Assembly (NCBI GenBank): GCA_900239685.1 | Contig: OENT01000617.1 | Coordinates: 28,003 to 92,002, forward strand | Length of the DNA stretch: 64,000 nucleotides | From: Rotaria macrura | Lineage: Eukaryota; Rotifera; Eurotatoria; Philodinida; Philodinidae | Direction of reading: 5' to 3' | Shown: piece after piece, positions 1-13,392 of the stretch | Position numbering within the stretch: the stretch's first letter is position 1 | Layout: each line of letters begins with the position of its first letter | Notes under the pieces: model-generated | The model's database searches: none | What the model saw: the letters and a program-made list of their open reading frames with translations, nothing else | Told to the model about the DNA's origin: nothing | Position numbers and translations under genes: made by a program

Positions 1-1006
1 AAGGATTAGTACAGCACCATAACAATGTCTTAGAAATCAAGGATTCAACAGAAAAATAAAAATATCATTCAATTCATTTTCCATTTAGAGGACACAGTCC
101 ATCAGTCGTAACACTGGACTTAGTTCATTGTGAGTTTGGGAACATTCTTCGATGAATATACAATTTTTACAAGTCAGAATATAAATAGTCCACTCATTTC
201 GAATCACGGAAGAATCTTGTTGGATTTATAAGAAATTAGACCATTTATATTAGTGATGTAGGAAAGTCAGAATCCAACGAACATAGATTACATTTTGCGT
301 TTAACATTGAACAAAGTTCATCAAGAATAATGGTGCACATATTGTATTAATATCAAATAAATATGAATCATTGATTTACTAACATAGTAGAAAGCATAAA
401 CTTTAAAAACGATTTTAGCATATGTAAGAGTAGAGATTTAAACCGATTTGGCACCAAAAATGTTCAGGCGGTTCAGTCATCCTAGTACTACCACACAAGG
501 TAATCCATATGCATTTACTTTTCTGAAAATTTTCGACACATCCTATCATATGATTTAGAGATGTAATAATCGTCTTGTTCGTTGATAACATGTTTTAACC
601 GGTTTCTTTCTTCAACATTAATCTCCAAATTTCTGAAAATTGAGCTCAATTTTACAGACTACCGGATTTTTTATCCAGTAGCTCGTAGTCGATGAATCGC
701 TGTTTAAACCAATATGCATAACTATATAGTTCAATGATGATTTTTTTTCACTTAAATGACAGTTTTTTTCTATAATCACGTTTATTAGTATATCTTCTAC
801 AAAAATAAGTCATATATTCACAGCAACCATAGCTAATCCGCTCGGTACAAAGACCACTAATCTAATCATACTGATAAGAAAGTTTTATTTTATTTAGATC
901 AGTTTTTGAGAATACAATATAAAGCTGATAATGAACATAGTATCAGATAAAGAAATGCATCATTCTTTTTTCCCCTTATATACATATAAGTAGGTATTAG
1001 TCTAGT
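1..1006. other. Non-coding stretch
   Basis: AT-rich sequence downstream of the F-box gene's 3' end. I see no long open frame, repeat or RNA gene in it. Confidence 0.5.
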
Positions 1007-2764
1007 TTATTTTTGTATCCATAGATTAATTCGAGTAGTATTATATTGATTTCGAGTGATTGAATACGTATATTGCGATGGTAAATGTTCATCTAGCCAT
1101 TGAATTAAATTTTCCTTGCTTTCAATAGACTCATTTGTCTGGCTTTGATGTTCTTTGCAACGAACGCTTAATGCTTGAAGATTGCGCATTGCACTTGTTA
1201 ACTCGAGAATATTCCTCCGATGTTCAACATCAATCATAAGAACTTCACATTGACGAGCAATTAGTGAATTAGCCAAAATATTACAGTCAATACTGTTAAA
1301 ATATCGCAAACGAACTTCAAAATTTTGAAAGAATTCCAGCCGACGAACTGATTTACTATTGAAAGTCAATGATGTCATTGAGAAGTTATTCAAATGGCAA
1401 AAACTCAACGAATAAAGGTGTGGTGCTCGATTGAATATTGTTTGCAGTTGAGAATAATCTATGTCTCGATTTAGTTTTACATCCACTGACATCAATCGAT
1501 CCAATGTTGAAAATAGTGAACAGAAAATATTATAGATTGGTAGTTCTATTGTAAGATGACGAATATTAAAAAATTGAACGGGATAAGTGATCGAATTTTC
1601 GGATAAATTTCTTTTATGCTTAGTAAGATATAGTATTTTCGATGGATTACGAAGCGAATCATCGAAGTTGAGTGGACTAGTTGATTTTGATTGGCTTCCA
1701 TAAATATGATGGAATGTATCAAAAGCGTATGGTAACGTATAAAGAAGACCAGCTTCATGTATATTCATGGGATACCAATCACATCGAACGAACCATTGAT
1801 GTTTCTGAATCCAGAAATGACTTCGAAAGGAATCAACGAGTTCATCGACTTGCTCTTCTAGATCTTGTAAAACTGAAAAGTCCACTGTCATTTTAAGACG
1901 AAAGGTTTTAATGTTATGAAAATATTGCGCAAGAAGTTTCTCCCATGCTTGTCCATCCATATAAATACTGCTGATAACAAGTGTTAAGTAACGAACATTT
2001 GGTGTTAATTGAAAAAAATCTTTCATGCATTGTAGTGTCGATTGGGCAAAAATATTTAATGAGACGAGCGATGGAAAGATTTTTTCTACATGTTGATCAT
2101 AGATTTGACTAATACTGCCCATAGCAAGTCGTTGTATATGTGGTGTATATTTCAACAAATGAAATAAACTGTATGAACTGTAAGATATATTCTTCGTAGA
2201 CAAATATTGAATGGACTGTGAAACAGTTGACATTTCAAGAAGCCATGTTGCATACATATATCGAATATCGAGATAGCAATGTGTAAGTTTTGACAAACTC
2301 CATATGTTGTTTATGAAATCACGAAAATTTTCTTGAGGATCTTGAAAATTATGTATCATGATATGAAGATGTGTTAGACACGAAAGTTGACAACATTGCA
2401 GTATAATTTGATTCAATAGGTCGAAAGAAGAGATTGAATCTATTGAAAGTGATTTCAAGTGTATGAATTGACTAAGATGATAACCGTAAGAGAGAAACAA
2501 TTGAGGTAAATTTGGTGTTTCGACATCATCGGAAAGATGAAGTGAAATAACACGATCATGAATGGAAGTAAGATATTGTCGACAAAAATGCTCGAACTCA
2601 CATTTTGATATAGTACGAAAGTCGAGATAATATTTTTTAAGTTGAATGAATAGAAGTTGATCGAAACGAGCATTAAGACCATGAAAAGCATGAAACAGAT
2701 TGGGAGCATTTAGATATTCGAATACATCCAGTAAGAGTTCATTTGGTAATGACTCCGCATTCAT
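1007..2764 (-). CDS. F-box / leucine-rich-repeat-like protein
   Basis: Single-exon frame of 585 aa. Residues about 5-50 form an F-box: LPNELLLDVFEYLN followed by the usual hydrophobic helices and FDQLLF. The rest is irregular leucine-rich sequence with recurring short L-x-x-L strands, as in the large F-box families of bdelloid rotifers. F-box proteins bind Skp1 in SCF ubiquitin ligases and present targets through the C-terminal repeats; the target here is unknown. The first ATG sits directly before the F-box, which supports this start. The stop codon overlaps AATAAA (AAA-TAA-A), so the poly(A) signal may lie at the stop itself. A related decayed fragment lies near 18 kb. The family call is confident; specificity cannot be inferred. 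Confidence 0.85.
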   Translation of the reverse strand: MNAESLPNELLLDVFEYLNAPNLFHAFHGLNARFDQLLFIQLKKYYLDFRTISKCEFEHFCRQYLTSIHDRVISLHLSDDVETPNLPQLFLSYGYHLSQFIHLKSLSIDSISSFDLLNQIILQCCQLSCLTHLHIMIHNFQDPQENFRDFINNIWSLSKLTHCYLDIRYMYATWLLEMSTVSQSIQYLSTKNISYSSYSLFHLLKYTPHIQRLAMGSISQIYDQHVEKIFPSLVSLNIFAQSTLQCMKDFFQLTPNVRYLTLVISSIYMDGQAWEKLLAQYFHNIKTFRLKMTVDFSVLQDLEEQVDELVDSFRSHFWIQKHQWFVRCDWYPMNIHEAGLLYTLPYAFDTFHHIYGSQSKSTSPLNFDDSLRNPSKILYLTKHKRNLSENSITYPVQFFNIRHLTIELPIYNIFCSLFSTLDRLMSVDVKLNRDIDYSQLQTIFNRAPHLYSLSFCHLNNFSMTSLTFNSKSVRRLEFFQNFEVRLRYFNSIDCNILANSLIARQCEVLMIDVEHRRNILELTSAMRNLQALSVRCKEHQSQTNESIESKENLIQWLDEHLPSQYTYSITRNQYNTTRINLWIQK

Positions 2765-3535
2765 TATTTTTTTTATGGTAACACAGTAGAAAAAAACCTG
2801 CCTCGAACTTTTTATCTGTCAGAATAATAAAAAGAAAAAAAAAGCACAAAGCAGCATTTTTCTTTCTTTCTGTCGATTACATCGTAAATCTTGTTATTAC
2901 ATAGGGTATTATTTTATTTTTATCATTTTTCTCCACGACTATGATTCATACCAAACAGAAAATAAAATATTTCTCTTTTTCTTGTTGTCGATACTTTTCT
3001 TCGCATCATACAGTTCTTATTTAAAGTCGGAAAAGCTCATTATATTAATTGGCAACAGAATCATTGTATAAATACCGAATATATGCAATAAATTCAATTG
3101 TAGAACAAGACTATCATAATTTCGTATTTTTAATCGTACATGTAGAATTTCAAGTGTTCGACAAGAATAATGATCGTCGTCAGGATCTAGCCCGTAGCTA
3201 ACTTCTTTTCAATTCATGTTCAAATTTCTCTTAAAATTCAATGAGAAATTTCTTAAGCATCGTAGCAGAATATACTAGTTTGCCAGCTGTTGTGACACGA
3301 CGACAAAACGTGAATGTATATGTTACTTTAGAGAATAGAGATCATGAATATCTAATTTCGAAACGAAATCTCGTGGATCAGTGGTCATCAACTAGTTTGT
3401 TTACAAAATATTTTAAATAACAATATTCGTGATATTCGATAAATGCCATATTTAGCAACACTTTAATAATATATCATGTTTGACAGAAGAAAATTTTCTA
3501 TAAAATCAAAAAAGATGAGCTAGTGTTGTGTCAAA
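2765..3535. other. Intergenic, non-coding
   Basis: AT-rich gap between the F-box gene and the 3' end of the ABCG gene. It must hold the F-box promoter, but I recognise no motif. The first 100 bases have A/T homopolymer runs. Confidence 0.45.
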
Positions 3536-6449
3536 TCATTTGTTCTTTTTAATCCGGCATAGTTGAATATAAGTCAAGAGAAGAAACAGAATTGCCATCA
3601 TAGTTAATGCAAAAAAATATTTCCACATATCCCAACTAGTATTATAATCGATTGATTGCTTGATCAATACTTCCCATCCTTCCATGGGACATATATCAGT
3701 TTGATTAGCTAGACAAAATCTAATGTTTTTAAATTCATTCACAGTTAATACATTAGATGCGTATCGAAAAGCACTGATCCATTGAATCCAAGAAAGCCAT
3801 TTAAAAATACTGTTCAACGATATCAGAAAGCCACTAAATAAGAACATAATAACTAAGACAAGTACGAAAACGATGAGAGCCACAGCTAAAAGCAAAGTGA
3901 AGAGGATCAATGAATGAAACTATGTCATGAACGTGCGGTGTAAAATAGACAAATAATTTTTCATAGATTCGACATTAAAAGTAAACTTACCGAACATGGG
4001 TATGGTAGCTGCGATAAAGAAGCACAAAGCTGACCCGAAAACTGAAGCCATAAAAATTGTAAGAAGAAAAGTTAAAAATTGACCAGCACTCCGTTGAAAA
4101 CCCACCATAAAATATGCAATCAGAGAAAATATGATTGATGGAATAACTCTCATCGGTAGAAGGTCACAAAGAAGTTTAGCAATAAAAAATGTCGTTGCTC
4201 TATAATAACCACTGATATTTTCCTACAATATAAATTATCGATTAATGAAATTAATCAAAAATACATTTACGTGTATGAATAGGGCACGCTCTTTAATCAA
4301 CGGTTCCAATGCTGTTATAGTACAAAATGTTTGACTCATAACCGTGAAGAAGATAGCCCCTAGACGATTCTGTACTCCAGGATCAATTGTATTTTCGATA
4401 TTGTTGAAGACGAAGCCAACGAGCAGACCCAAAACAATCGCTACTGATAGTTGAGATAGAAATAAGGCCGGGTTTCTTATGGAGTTTCGTAGTGTTCGTT
4501 GAGAGACATAAAAAATTTCTGTGACCAAAGATCGTGCTGCTATACCTCTTTCTTCTCGAGGAAATTTACTCAGGTGATCATTATATTTGTGTTGTTTAAA
4601 GAACGCATTGATACTTGCAAACATCGGAGATTCGATATAAGCTCTATTCAATTTCTCTATATTTTCAGGTTGTCGACTGGCATCAATAAGAACATCCAAT
4701 GCGAAATCACCTGGATTATCATGTAATTCACATGGATAACCATGCATATTAAAATAAGGGATTATATCAAAAGTTCTACCATGATAAACACTTTTGCCTC
4801 TGCACATAAGAAGAACTGTATCGAAAAGTTTAAATATAGAGTAGCGAGGTTGATGAATGGAAAAAATGATGGTACCTTTCATGAAAAATACAATGCATTA
4901 CAAAGGGTAGCATTGAGCTATGTTGCAAGAAAAACATTACACTTACGTCCTTTTTTCGATAGGTCCTTCAAACAGTTCATTACATTGCGAGCTGTAGATG
5001 CATCCAGTCCTATTGAAAAATCATATAAATGATACTCATTCATCTCTTGGCATGCCAACGAGGCAGAATCAAAAACGTCGAGAGAATTTCTTTTTTTTTT
5101 CTCAAATTGAATTCCATTTCTTCTGCCGATTTTTTTAAAAACTAGTCTGATACCAATGAAAGAATGTTTTTTTTTGTGTAAATCATTTGAAGAAGAAAAA
5201 GAATGTTTTTGAATAAAAATCTATATAAAATGAGTACATTCTATATGAGATTAATAAAGTAGTCCTAATGAAATTGTTCTCGTATTCAATGAAGGCTCAA
5301 ATGATTTCAATCATGACTACGTTATAAAAGAGCGACGAATCATTTCTTTTGGTAATTCGAATTCTCATTTAAAATTAATTGACAAGAGTCACTAGCGTTA
5401 ATATTGCGATACTACCAACCTGTAGTCGGCTCGTCAAGAAAAAGTATCTTTGGCGAAAGGACAAGTTCCATACCGATACATGTTCGTTTTCGCTCTCCAC
5501 CTGATACACCTCTTAAGAACTCGGTGCCTATTTTTGTGTCAGCGCATGATTCAAGTCCAAGATCATGAATAATCTTGATAACACGTTCTTTGCGTTCATT
5601 GTTGCAAACATCATCAGATAAACGAACATGGGCTGAAAACATAAGATTTTCTCTTACAGTAAGTGTTCCACTGATGATATCATCTTGAACGACATAGCCA
5701 ACAATATACTTGTATGATTTAGGTGGTGGAAATCCATCGATGAATACTTGGCCAGATATACAACGAGGATCTTTTCGATAAGCCAATACATCAAGTAGAG
5801 ATGATTTACCACAACCTGTCGGTCCTAGATATCGTTAGTTGTAAAAATAAGTTCTGAAAATAATGCAGGGAAAAAAACTAATTCGAACATTGAAATTCTT
5901 CCATCAATAGAACTGAAAGTTATTTTAATCAATAGAGTACCTCCAATTTTGATCATATCCACAAATGTATTTCTTTTTGAACTCACATCTATTGATGAGG
6001 AACGTATTAATTCATGCTCTATTTTTTAAATGTAGAAAATCTTTCTCATCATCACAGTTTTCACAACTTTGCTGAAATAATGATTTATTACCCATTATAG
6101 CATTCATTCCTGATTCAAAGATGCCAGAAACATTATCGATGATTTGTTTTTGAACTTTAGGTTTCATAAAAGATGGGTACCATTTTTTGCATCGATCACG
6201 CATGTTTCGTCCACCTATAGCATAACTTATGTTTCGAAAAGAAAGTGTTCCTTTTGAGGACAGATCCATGGAAACACGTATACTCCGTCGGCGAAGGAGT
6301 TGACAGGCAGAATTCCGTTGAAGGTTTTCATCAATCAAGCGATTGTTTGTGCTTGATGAAGAAGAACCATTTACTGGACCCGATCTTACGATCGACAAAT
6401 CATTAGATGCCGGAGTTACGTGCCTAGTGAATAGAACAAAAATTGTCAT
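3536..6449 (-). CDS. ABCG2-like: ABCG2-like half-transporter, six exons
   Basis: Exons read from the sequence: 6092-6449, 5420-5824, 4947-5009, 4271-4875, 3991-4222, 3536-3885. All junctions are GT-AG and the frame is continuous (2013 nt, 670 aa; human ABCG2 is 655). The order is nucleotide-binding domain then membrane domain, typical of subfamily G. Walker A GPTGCGKSS spans the first junction. The signature is VSGGERKR, Walker B ILFLDEPTTG, and the H-loop IHQPR. The membrane half has about six helices (from LGLLVGFVF, IISGYYR-type loop ENISGYYR, to FLFSGFLI) and an extracellular loop with two Cys. By family knowledge it dimerises and exports lipids or xenobiotics at the plasma membrane. The exact start is uncertain, because an acceptor-like CACTAG lies just inside the first codons. 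All catalytic motifs are intact. Confidence 0.9.
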
Positions 6450-9400
6450 TAGCTATCCATTTCTTTTTTCAAAGCAGAGGCATCTCATAAAAAAAGTATT
6501 CTATTTTATACTTTGTCTATATTCTTGATATTTCTCATCGAATCGAGGTAGTTTCTACTTTCTCTTTTGACATAGTTTTTACAATCCAATCAAATAAAGT
6601 TTTATGCTTGATCTCTACCCGTGTAAATCAATATTTTGTTCAAAATCATGAAAAGAGTTAATAAAGAAGACAATCTCTCTTTAAAACAACAGTGAAGCAA
6701 TACGGACCACATTGATCATCGTTATTTTAAATGAATTAATTGAAGAAGTTCGACGCTTTCATTAAAAAATGTTCTCTTTGAAATTCAGCTTGATAGCCAT
6801 CTGACGAGATCGTAAGAGGCCAAGCTATGAGATAGATATGTTTTTAGAGATAATATGTATTTTGGTGCTCTAGCACATTTGAATGAATTATATGCCTACA
6901 TTATGACCATAAGCACAAACAGAAAACCTCTACAATCGAAAAACTGTCGTTGATTAAGACCTATAGTGATAGGACAAGAAATAAATTCATGTCGAACTGT
7001 ATTCATCTTGACTAGGAGTCATCAAAGAGTGATGCTTTGTGCTACTGAGATCCCACTTGCGATTAATAGTTACATAGTTTGGTGTTCCGATTCTATAATT
7101 TCACATGCTTCGATTTGGACAAAAACCATTAGTAGAAAGATTCATAAACTGTTCACTACAATGTGAATTGTTTCGAAGGTATTGCATCGTAGTATATTCT
7201 ATCAAAGCAGCTGAATAGGATCCAAGTCTACTAAAACTAACAGAATCAATGTATTTACATCTTATCTAATAATGATTACAGGGTTTGAATGATAAATACT
7301 AGCCATAGATTCTAAATCGATTCAAGTTCTTGAATCAAAAACTTACTATAGATAATTTTGAAGAAGTATTTATGATTAAACTATCTTCATAGAGTTAGAA
7401 TCCTCTATGAATGGATCGAAGGGGAGGAGAAGGGTATATATATATGCATGCATTCAGTGTATAATTCAATCGTTCATAATTGTTAAGTTGCACCGACTGC
7501 ACTGTGATGTAAACTGTTTCTGAGCATCTTTGGATGAGCTAAGTAATAAAGTGTGTATGAATGAAGTTTACGTTACCGATCGTCCATGAATACTGCACTC
7601 GTCTGATTGAAGTACTACTGGTATTTTATCAAAGTAATATGGTAGCTATGTTTCATTCAAATAGTTTAATATATTAATTTTGTTTCTCTTCTTTGCTGGA
7701 TTGTTTATTGAGAACTGTGGTTTGCTTTGTTTTTGAACATATACGTCGGCAACATTATCAGAGAGCATACAAAAAAATGCTATTGATCAAACAACTTTCA
7801 TCGTCATCTATCGATGTCATCAGTAAAAAACAGCAAATAGTGCGTCAACCCCCTCTATTCCTCTCTCTTATAAAATAAATGATTTTCAGAATAATTTTTC
7901 GAAGCAAACTAAAACTTGAAATTTTGATATTTGCTCTGCGTTTTTTTCGAATATTCTTAATCTCACAGGTGAGGCTTCTGAATGTCATTACATATAGCAA
8001 AAATATTCATGCGCAATTCATATAGAAGCCTTTGTTGTACTTTGTAAAAAGAAACTCCTACGCATTGAAATCTAAAAGAAAAAATTAACTGCTCCATGCT
8101 AACGTGAGATGAATTTTATGAAAAATTGTGTTTTGAAAGTTAAAAATAGTCTGTTGTCAGAGCCCTGTCAAGGAACGATATTTTTTAGAATGATAAGAAT
8201 AATCATTCGATTTATCATTTGATCTATTCCGTAAATATTGAGTCATATGAACGTCGTTTGTGATACACATACATCTGCATAAAAATAGAACTGAGAAAAA
8301 CCAGTAGCACAAAGGATGATTGAGAGCAAGAGGAAACAGCTAGAGAAAAAAGTTTGCAATAGATACTATGCTCTGCACCTACTTCGATGAATATAAAAGA
8401 AGCATTCGGCGTCTGGTGTTTTCTGTTAACCTGCATACCAATGACTTTGGAGCAAATGATATGAATGAGAATTTTATGAATAGTGCATGGGCAAAATAAA
8501 TAGCGGAAGATAGAAAAAAGTGAGTAAAGAATATAGAAGAGTATACTAAGTGGTTTGCAAAATAATTTGGACACGTCACTTTCACTATTGCTCCAACGAG
8601 CAACATTCTTTATTGCTATTTTAAGCATAGTTTGCTAGCCCATAAAGAACACTACGCAGTGATATTATTAAATAAGTTTTTGATTCCTCTGCACAGCAAA
8701 AAATATAGAATACAATTCTAAACGTTCTAAGTCAAAAAACGAATTACACTTTTTGAAGACTTTTTCTTTCGTTCGCTTCAGATTATGTAAATCGATACTT
8801 GCTGAAATTATGTTCAATGAACATTTCTTATGGTGAGTTCCAGTTTTAAGAACCTTCATTAATTTTCCAGTGAACTTAAATGGTTATCAATTTGTGGGCT
8901 CATTCTGAATTTTTCAAATATTTTTGAATGCTTTATCAACATTCTCAAATACTTTATTTTCTCTCGTTTCAACATTGTATGGGCGACATGACACTAATCT
9001 CTGATTGTTTCAAGGGACAATAAAGGTCTACGTCATAACTGTAATCCTAGAGTGCGGTTTTTTTTTATGACTTTGAACTTTTAGATTTCTGTTCTGTATT
9101 TTTCCTGTGAGGAGAAAGGAAAAAATTGTTTAATAATATCACCGTATAGTGTTCTTTGTGGGCTATCACTCCATACTTAAACTACCAAAGCGCAATCTTT
9201 CTTGACGGAGTAGTCGAGACAATGATGCATCCAATCTTTTTTCAAACCACTCTCTACATATAAATCTAAGTACACAAGAGGAGAGATACGCATTTTACTC
9301 AAGCCTGATTTAGCACAACTAAGCAAAAGGTATTTACTGAGAAAAATATCTCCATTTAAAGTACTCTAGGTTGTATTGATATGCGATTGACATATGGCTG

Positions 9401-11576
9401 TTAAATAAAATACCGCAGTTTATCTGCTGATACTTGGGATCTCTTGAAGATTTTTACACGTGTATGTGTATCTCCTTGTCATTTATATTCATACATTTAC
9501 ATCGAAATGCAGAAGCTGTTATCTCCACACAACAAAAATCATACCTTGACATTTACATCCTATATTTGAATGTTTTGATTTTCTAAAACTCATATGTACC
9601 TATGTTTATGATCTTATGAATCGAGCATTATATTTTTATCTAAAAAACACTACACATATGCTACTTCTTAGTAAACAATATCCAAAAAATCAACATGTGC
9701 ATCATATTCAGAATACCGATATATTCCATCACTCTCACATCACTTATATTTTACGTTGGTGTCTAGATTTCAACATGTCACATAGAAAAAAAGCACGGTT
9801 TTGGAAGAAATTCAATCAACCGAATTTCAAATCTATAGTGATTGTAGTTCTTTAGGAATGTGATAAGAACATTTGATTACTGGTAAACCAGCATATATGA
9901 AAATCATAGCAGCTGCATTCTTACAAACTTTAGCTGAGCATACTTCGATAAAGAGAGAAGTGTGGCGAACTAATGAAGTTTGCTTAATTGTATGTTGGAA
10001 TCATCAAAGCAAGGAAGGCAATCAGTTGTTATTATTGAAATCAGTAACATAATGGCAATCTGTTTAACATATAAAAAAAAGCACTGGACTCCACCTAGTA
10101 CACGTATATCTCTATGCAGATGTACAGAGATGGCAATCCTTTTCACTTTGAATTTTCTAGTAGCATTTTTTCTGATTTTATGGTTTCCTCAACCATAGAT
10201 ACTGATCACTAATTGGAGAAAATTAAAGCGCGCCCTAATTTTTCTATCTAGCTGCACAATGTGGTGGACAGTAAACAATAGATATTGTTGGCAAAATCCG
10301 ATTTTTTTCAATAAAAGTATGATTCATCCCCTAGGATTCATTCACTATTGCAGAAGTTGATCAGGACAGTTTAGATAAATGCAGACTCCACGCACATTGA
10401 ACGAAGGACTTGATGCTTTCTATTATGCTAACCATCTAAGTTCCTGATATCAGTTTTTTTATTTATTTGAATATCGGTTTTGAGTAAGCAAGCAAAGTTA
10501 GATTAAGTTCTTTTTCCAAAACGTGTCGCTCGATATTGCTCTTCGATTGGCGAGCTTGTGAATTGTTTATGTAAACGTCTCTCGTTGCAGTACTTGGTCA
10601 TCGCTGGAAGACTTCTCATAGTATGCTCGATTTGTCAATATGTATTTTGATTGTGCGATAGATAATGTTTCTGTTTCTGTTATTAGAATTTGTTCTTTCT
10701 TCTAAAACATCTGAAAATCAGATTTTTAAAATCGATTGTTCTTAATATTTATCTGCATAATAAGAGAACAGAATGTGGGCCGTGCCATTAAATTTTGGTA
10801 GTCATGTGTAAAATACTTTATTGTAAATAATGAAGGCTTTTTACATGTGAACTCACAATCCTGACAATTGAAAGTTACCCTTATTTTTGCTTCTTGTGTT
10901 GCCAGTTATCTGTAAAAGTTTATGTCATAAAATATATTTGCTAAGAGTGTTTTAAAAACTAAGTATCAAACTCATAGAGTATGTCTATTGAAGAAATAAT
11001 GCAATTTGATCTCTGTACATTTTAAGCACCAGTCATCGAAGATGTTGAATGAGAATGGGCAAGAAACTACTTTTATCTTTTCAAATATCAATTGATTGCT
11101 GCCTAGTTGAATGGTATTAGGCATATTTTAGTTTCGATAACTCCTTTCTCTCAGTCTGAAGTGCAAGTGGTTAGTGACAGTCAAAAAGAAATAACTATTG
11201 CAATTCGAATATCGAATATATCCTTTTACAAGACAGAGATTAATTCGACGTTGGAAACCCTCAACATATCGATTGAATAAAACGTAGTCGAAACACATCT
11301 CAAAATAGAATTGTTCAGTGTTTTTATAAAATGTATACTTATATTGTGATTCGAACTTAGATATAGATACAACCATGATCCTATCGTTTGCATTTATCAC
11401 TTATTTTCAAATTCATTTTGCTTTCACAATATTGAAAAATATTCAAGTAACAAAGTTAGAGGAACTTTAATTTTTAAGCTTTAGAAATGAAGTTCATTAC
11501 ATGGTTCTATGAGATATGATGTGCACTGTTTTCTTTCACAAAAAAAGAAATTTACGATTCATAAAATCGTAAACAA
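6450..11576. other. Long gene-poor interval
   Basis: About 5 kb of AT-rich DNA upstream of the ABCG gene and downstream of the esterase-like gene. Open frames are short, with no recognisable domain and no splice-supported continuation. A short TA-rich simple repeat followed by TGCATGCAT lies at about 7434-7452. A 90-codon minus frame at 11128-11400 is unrecognised and probably chance. Confidence 0.45.
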
Positions 11577-12898
11577 TCAATAAGATGAGAAATGAAGTAA
11601 AGAGAACATATTTAGGGGAAAAAGCAGGCCTAAACAATAGCTTGAATGCATTGCTGTTGATTCTTTCACATTTGGTAGTGAAAAATAGTGTATACTTTGA
11701 TCTTTATGAAAACAAGTAGGCCCGTGCGATTGTTTAGCAAGATCCGATACCAAAATTAATCGATTTTCATCGATCCATGCGACACCTTCTATATTACAGT
11801 ATTCATATTGGCATGTACTACTATTGACTACTATGCGTGGTAAATTATAGACGCCGGTTTTCTCGGATGATACTATTCGAAAGTATGGACTTTCATCAAC
11901 TTCTTCTATTACACCAATCCATACTTGACTATTCTCTTGACTTGTCACAGCAATGTAGTTCGATGTCAGTTGTGGATAAATAGATATTGCAGAATAATCA
12001 CGAAATCGCACATACGATGGTAGATTGATAATGCTAACTGGGACCCATTGGCATGAATCTAAAACGATGGTAAGAAAAAGTTATTTTCTGTTGGATAAAC
12101 ATTTGACATACTAATATGTCGAGCTTCTTGTTTCTCCAAAACAACAATTGTCCCATTTCCGACTTCTGGAATGATAGGCTGGGGCGTAGATTCAAGAGTA
12201 CATTTGTTCGCTTCGCACAATGCAAGTAAATAATTTTTACCTCGCTTGTGATGCATCAAAAATTCGATTCCTTCAAATCCTTTCGCAGTTGAATAAAATG
12301 TCCAAATTATTCGACATGATTCAACAAGACTCAGAAACGAAGACGTCCTATTTGTTATTATTTTAATTTCAAAAACATTAGAATTATATTCAACTTCGCT
12401 ATTAATCGATGGAACCGTTTCTTGTGCAAGAAAAAATGAGTCCGTCAATGAATTGTACGCGATGCCTTCAAATTCCGATTGAACGTTGTTTATTGTACTA
12501 TTAGGCCAATCTAGCAGTTGATTAGTACAATTCGCAGTTCGAACACCAAGCCAAGTGCAAAAGGCACCAATTCGAAACGCATTATCAAATATAATGTACA
12601 TCATATGACCATCCGCCCGAAGTGCAACGCCAGACGCTTCGAACTGATCAAGAATAGTAGATTGATTTTGTTCTTTTTCATTGTCTCTTAGAAAAATTGA
12701 ACAGGTACAGCTTAGAATACAAAGAATACAATCAATACCGTACAATGATAAGTCAATCAATGATTCACGAATATCTTGTTCATCTAATAATTTCAATGTT
12801 TTTTCACCGTTGCATTGTTCTGCATTTCCACGAGTACTTATCAAACAGGTGATAGTCAAAACATACAACATATCAAGAATCGAATAGTTTGATATCAT
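11577..12898 (-). CDS. Secreted phytase-esterase-like beta-propeller protein
   Basis: The frame starts with a hydrophobic signal peptide (MISNYSILDMLYVLTITCLI), so the product is probably secreted. The body matches my memory of the 'esterase-like activity of phytase' family: FEASGVALRADG early, SEFEGIAYN in the middle, AKGFEGIEF, then NIEGVAWIDENRLILVSD near the end, i.e. repeated blades with E-G-I/V-A motifs. An intron at 12059-12111 (53 bp, GTATGT...TTTTAG) joins the two halves in frame as EARHI-N-SCQWVP. A second likely intron at 12687-12743 (57 bp, GTACGG...TCTAAG) has no stop and is a multiple of three; removing it gives DLSL-DNEKEQ, more natural than the Cys-rich stretch it encodes. The product is 403 aa (422 if retained). 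The hydrophobic C-terminus could be an anchor signal. Substrate unknown. Confidence 0.75.
12059..12111 (-). other. Intron, 53 bp
   Basis: The donor A|GTATGT and acceptor CGTTTTAG|ATTC restore one continuous frame across two otherwise separate open frames of the esterase-like gene. This size is typical of the compact introns elsewhere in the window. Confidence 0.85.
12687..12743 (-). other. Probable in-frame 57-nt intron
   Basis: GTACGG at the 5' side and TTTTTCTAAG at the 3' side; length is 19 codons with no stop. The encoded Cys-rich hydrophobic insert looks unlike the flanking protein, so splicing is more likely than retention. Not proven from sequence alone. Confidence 0.6.
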
Positions 12899-13392
12899 TA
12901 TAATTTAATTTTCGTTGTCCTACTTCTGTACTTGCTTGTAATAAATCTAAAATCTTTCAGCACAATGCATACGGGATGGCAACATGAGACAGCTCGAAAT
13001 CTCTTTAACGATGACGATACTTTATATAATGATATTGCTACGATGAAAAATGGTTAATTACAACTTTTTCTCAATGAAAGATAATTTGTAGAGAATTTTT
13101 CAAAAAATGATTTCAAACGAGATTGCTAAATATCTATATGACTTCAGAATAATGGAGCATGATGATTTTCTTTCTATTTTTTAAAAATAATACTAAATTT
13201 TTCTTCGGAAAATAAAACAGCAGTACTATTGTCTTGAATCAAGACTCTTGATTCATGATTGCTATGGTTAAGAGAAAAAATGGAAGTTTGCTATCAAATT
13301 AAAAATAATTATAATCTATACTTTGGGTAATAGGAGATTCATTCAATATGATTTTAATCTGTTTGTAATCGTTATACAATAAATATTTGATC

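Noticed and set aside
3886-3910. Start codon at 3910 for the last ABCG exon
   Set aside because: It lies in the intron; the acceptor at 3886 gives exact length agreement with ABCG2 over that helix.
8224-8628. 134-codon hydrophobic minus frame
   Set aside because: Low-complexity Ile/Phe/Ser content typical of AT-rich chance frames, an overlapping alternative frame, no domain or splice context.
11128-11400. 90-codon minus frame downstream of the esterase-like gene
   Set aside because: Not recognised, no clear splice sites; probably chance, though a short real gene cannot be ruled out.
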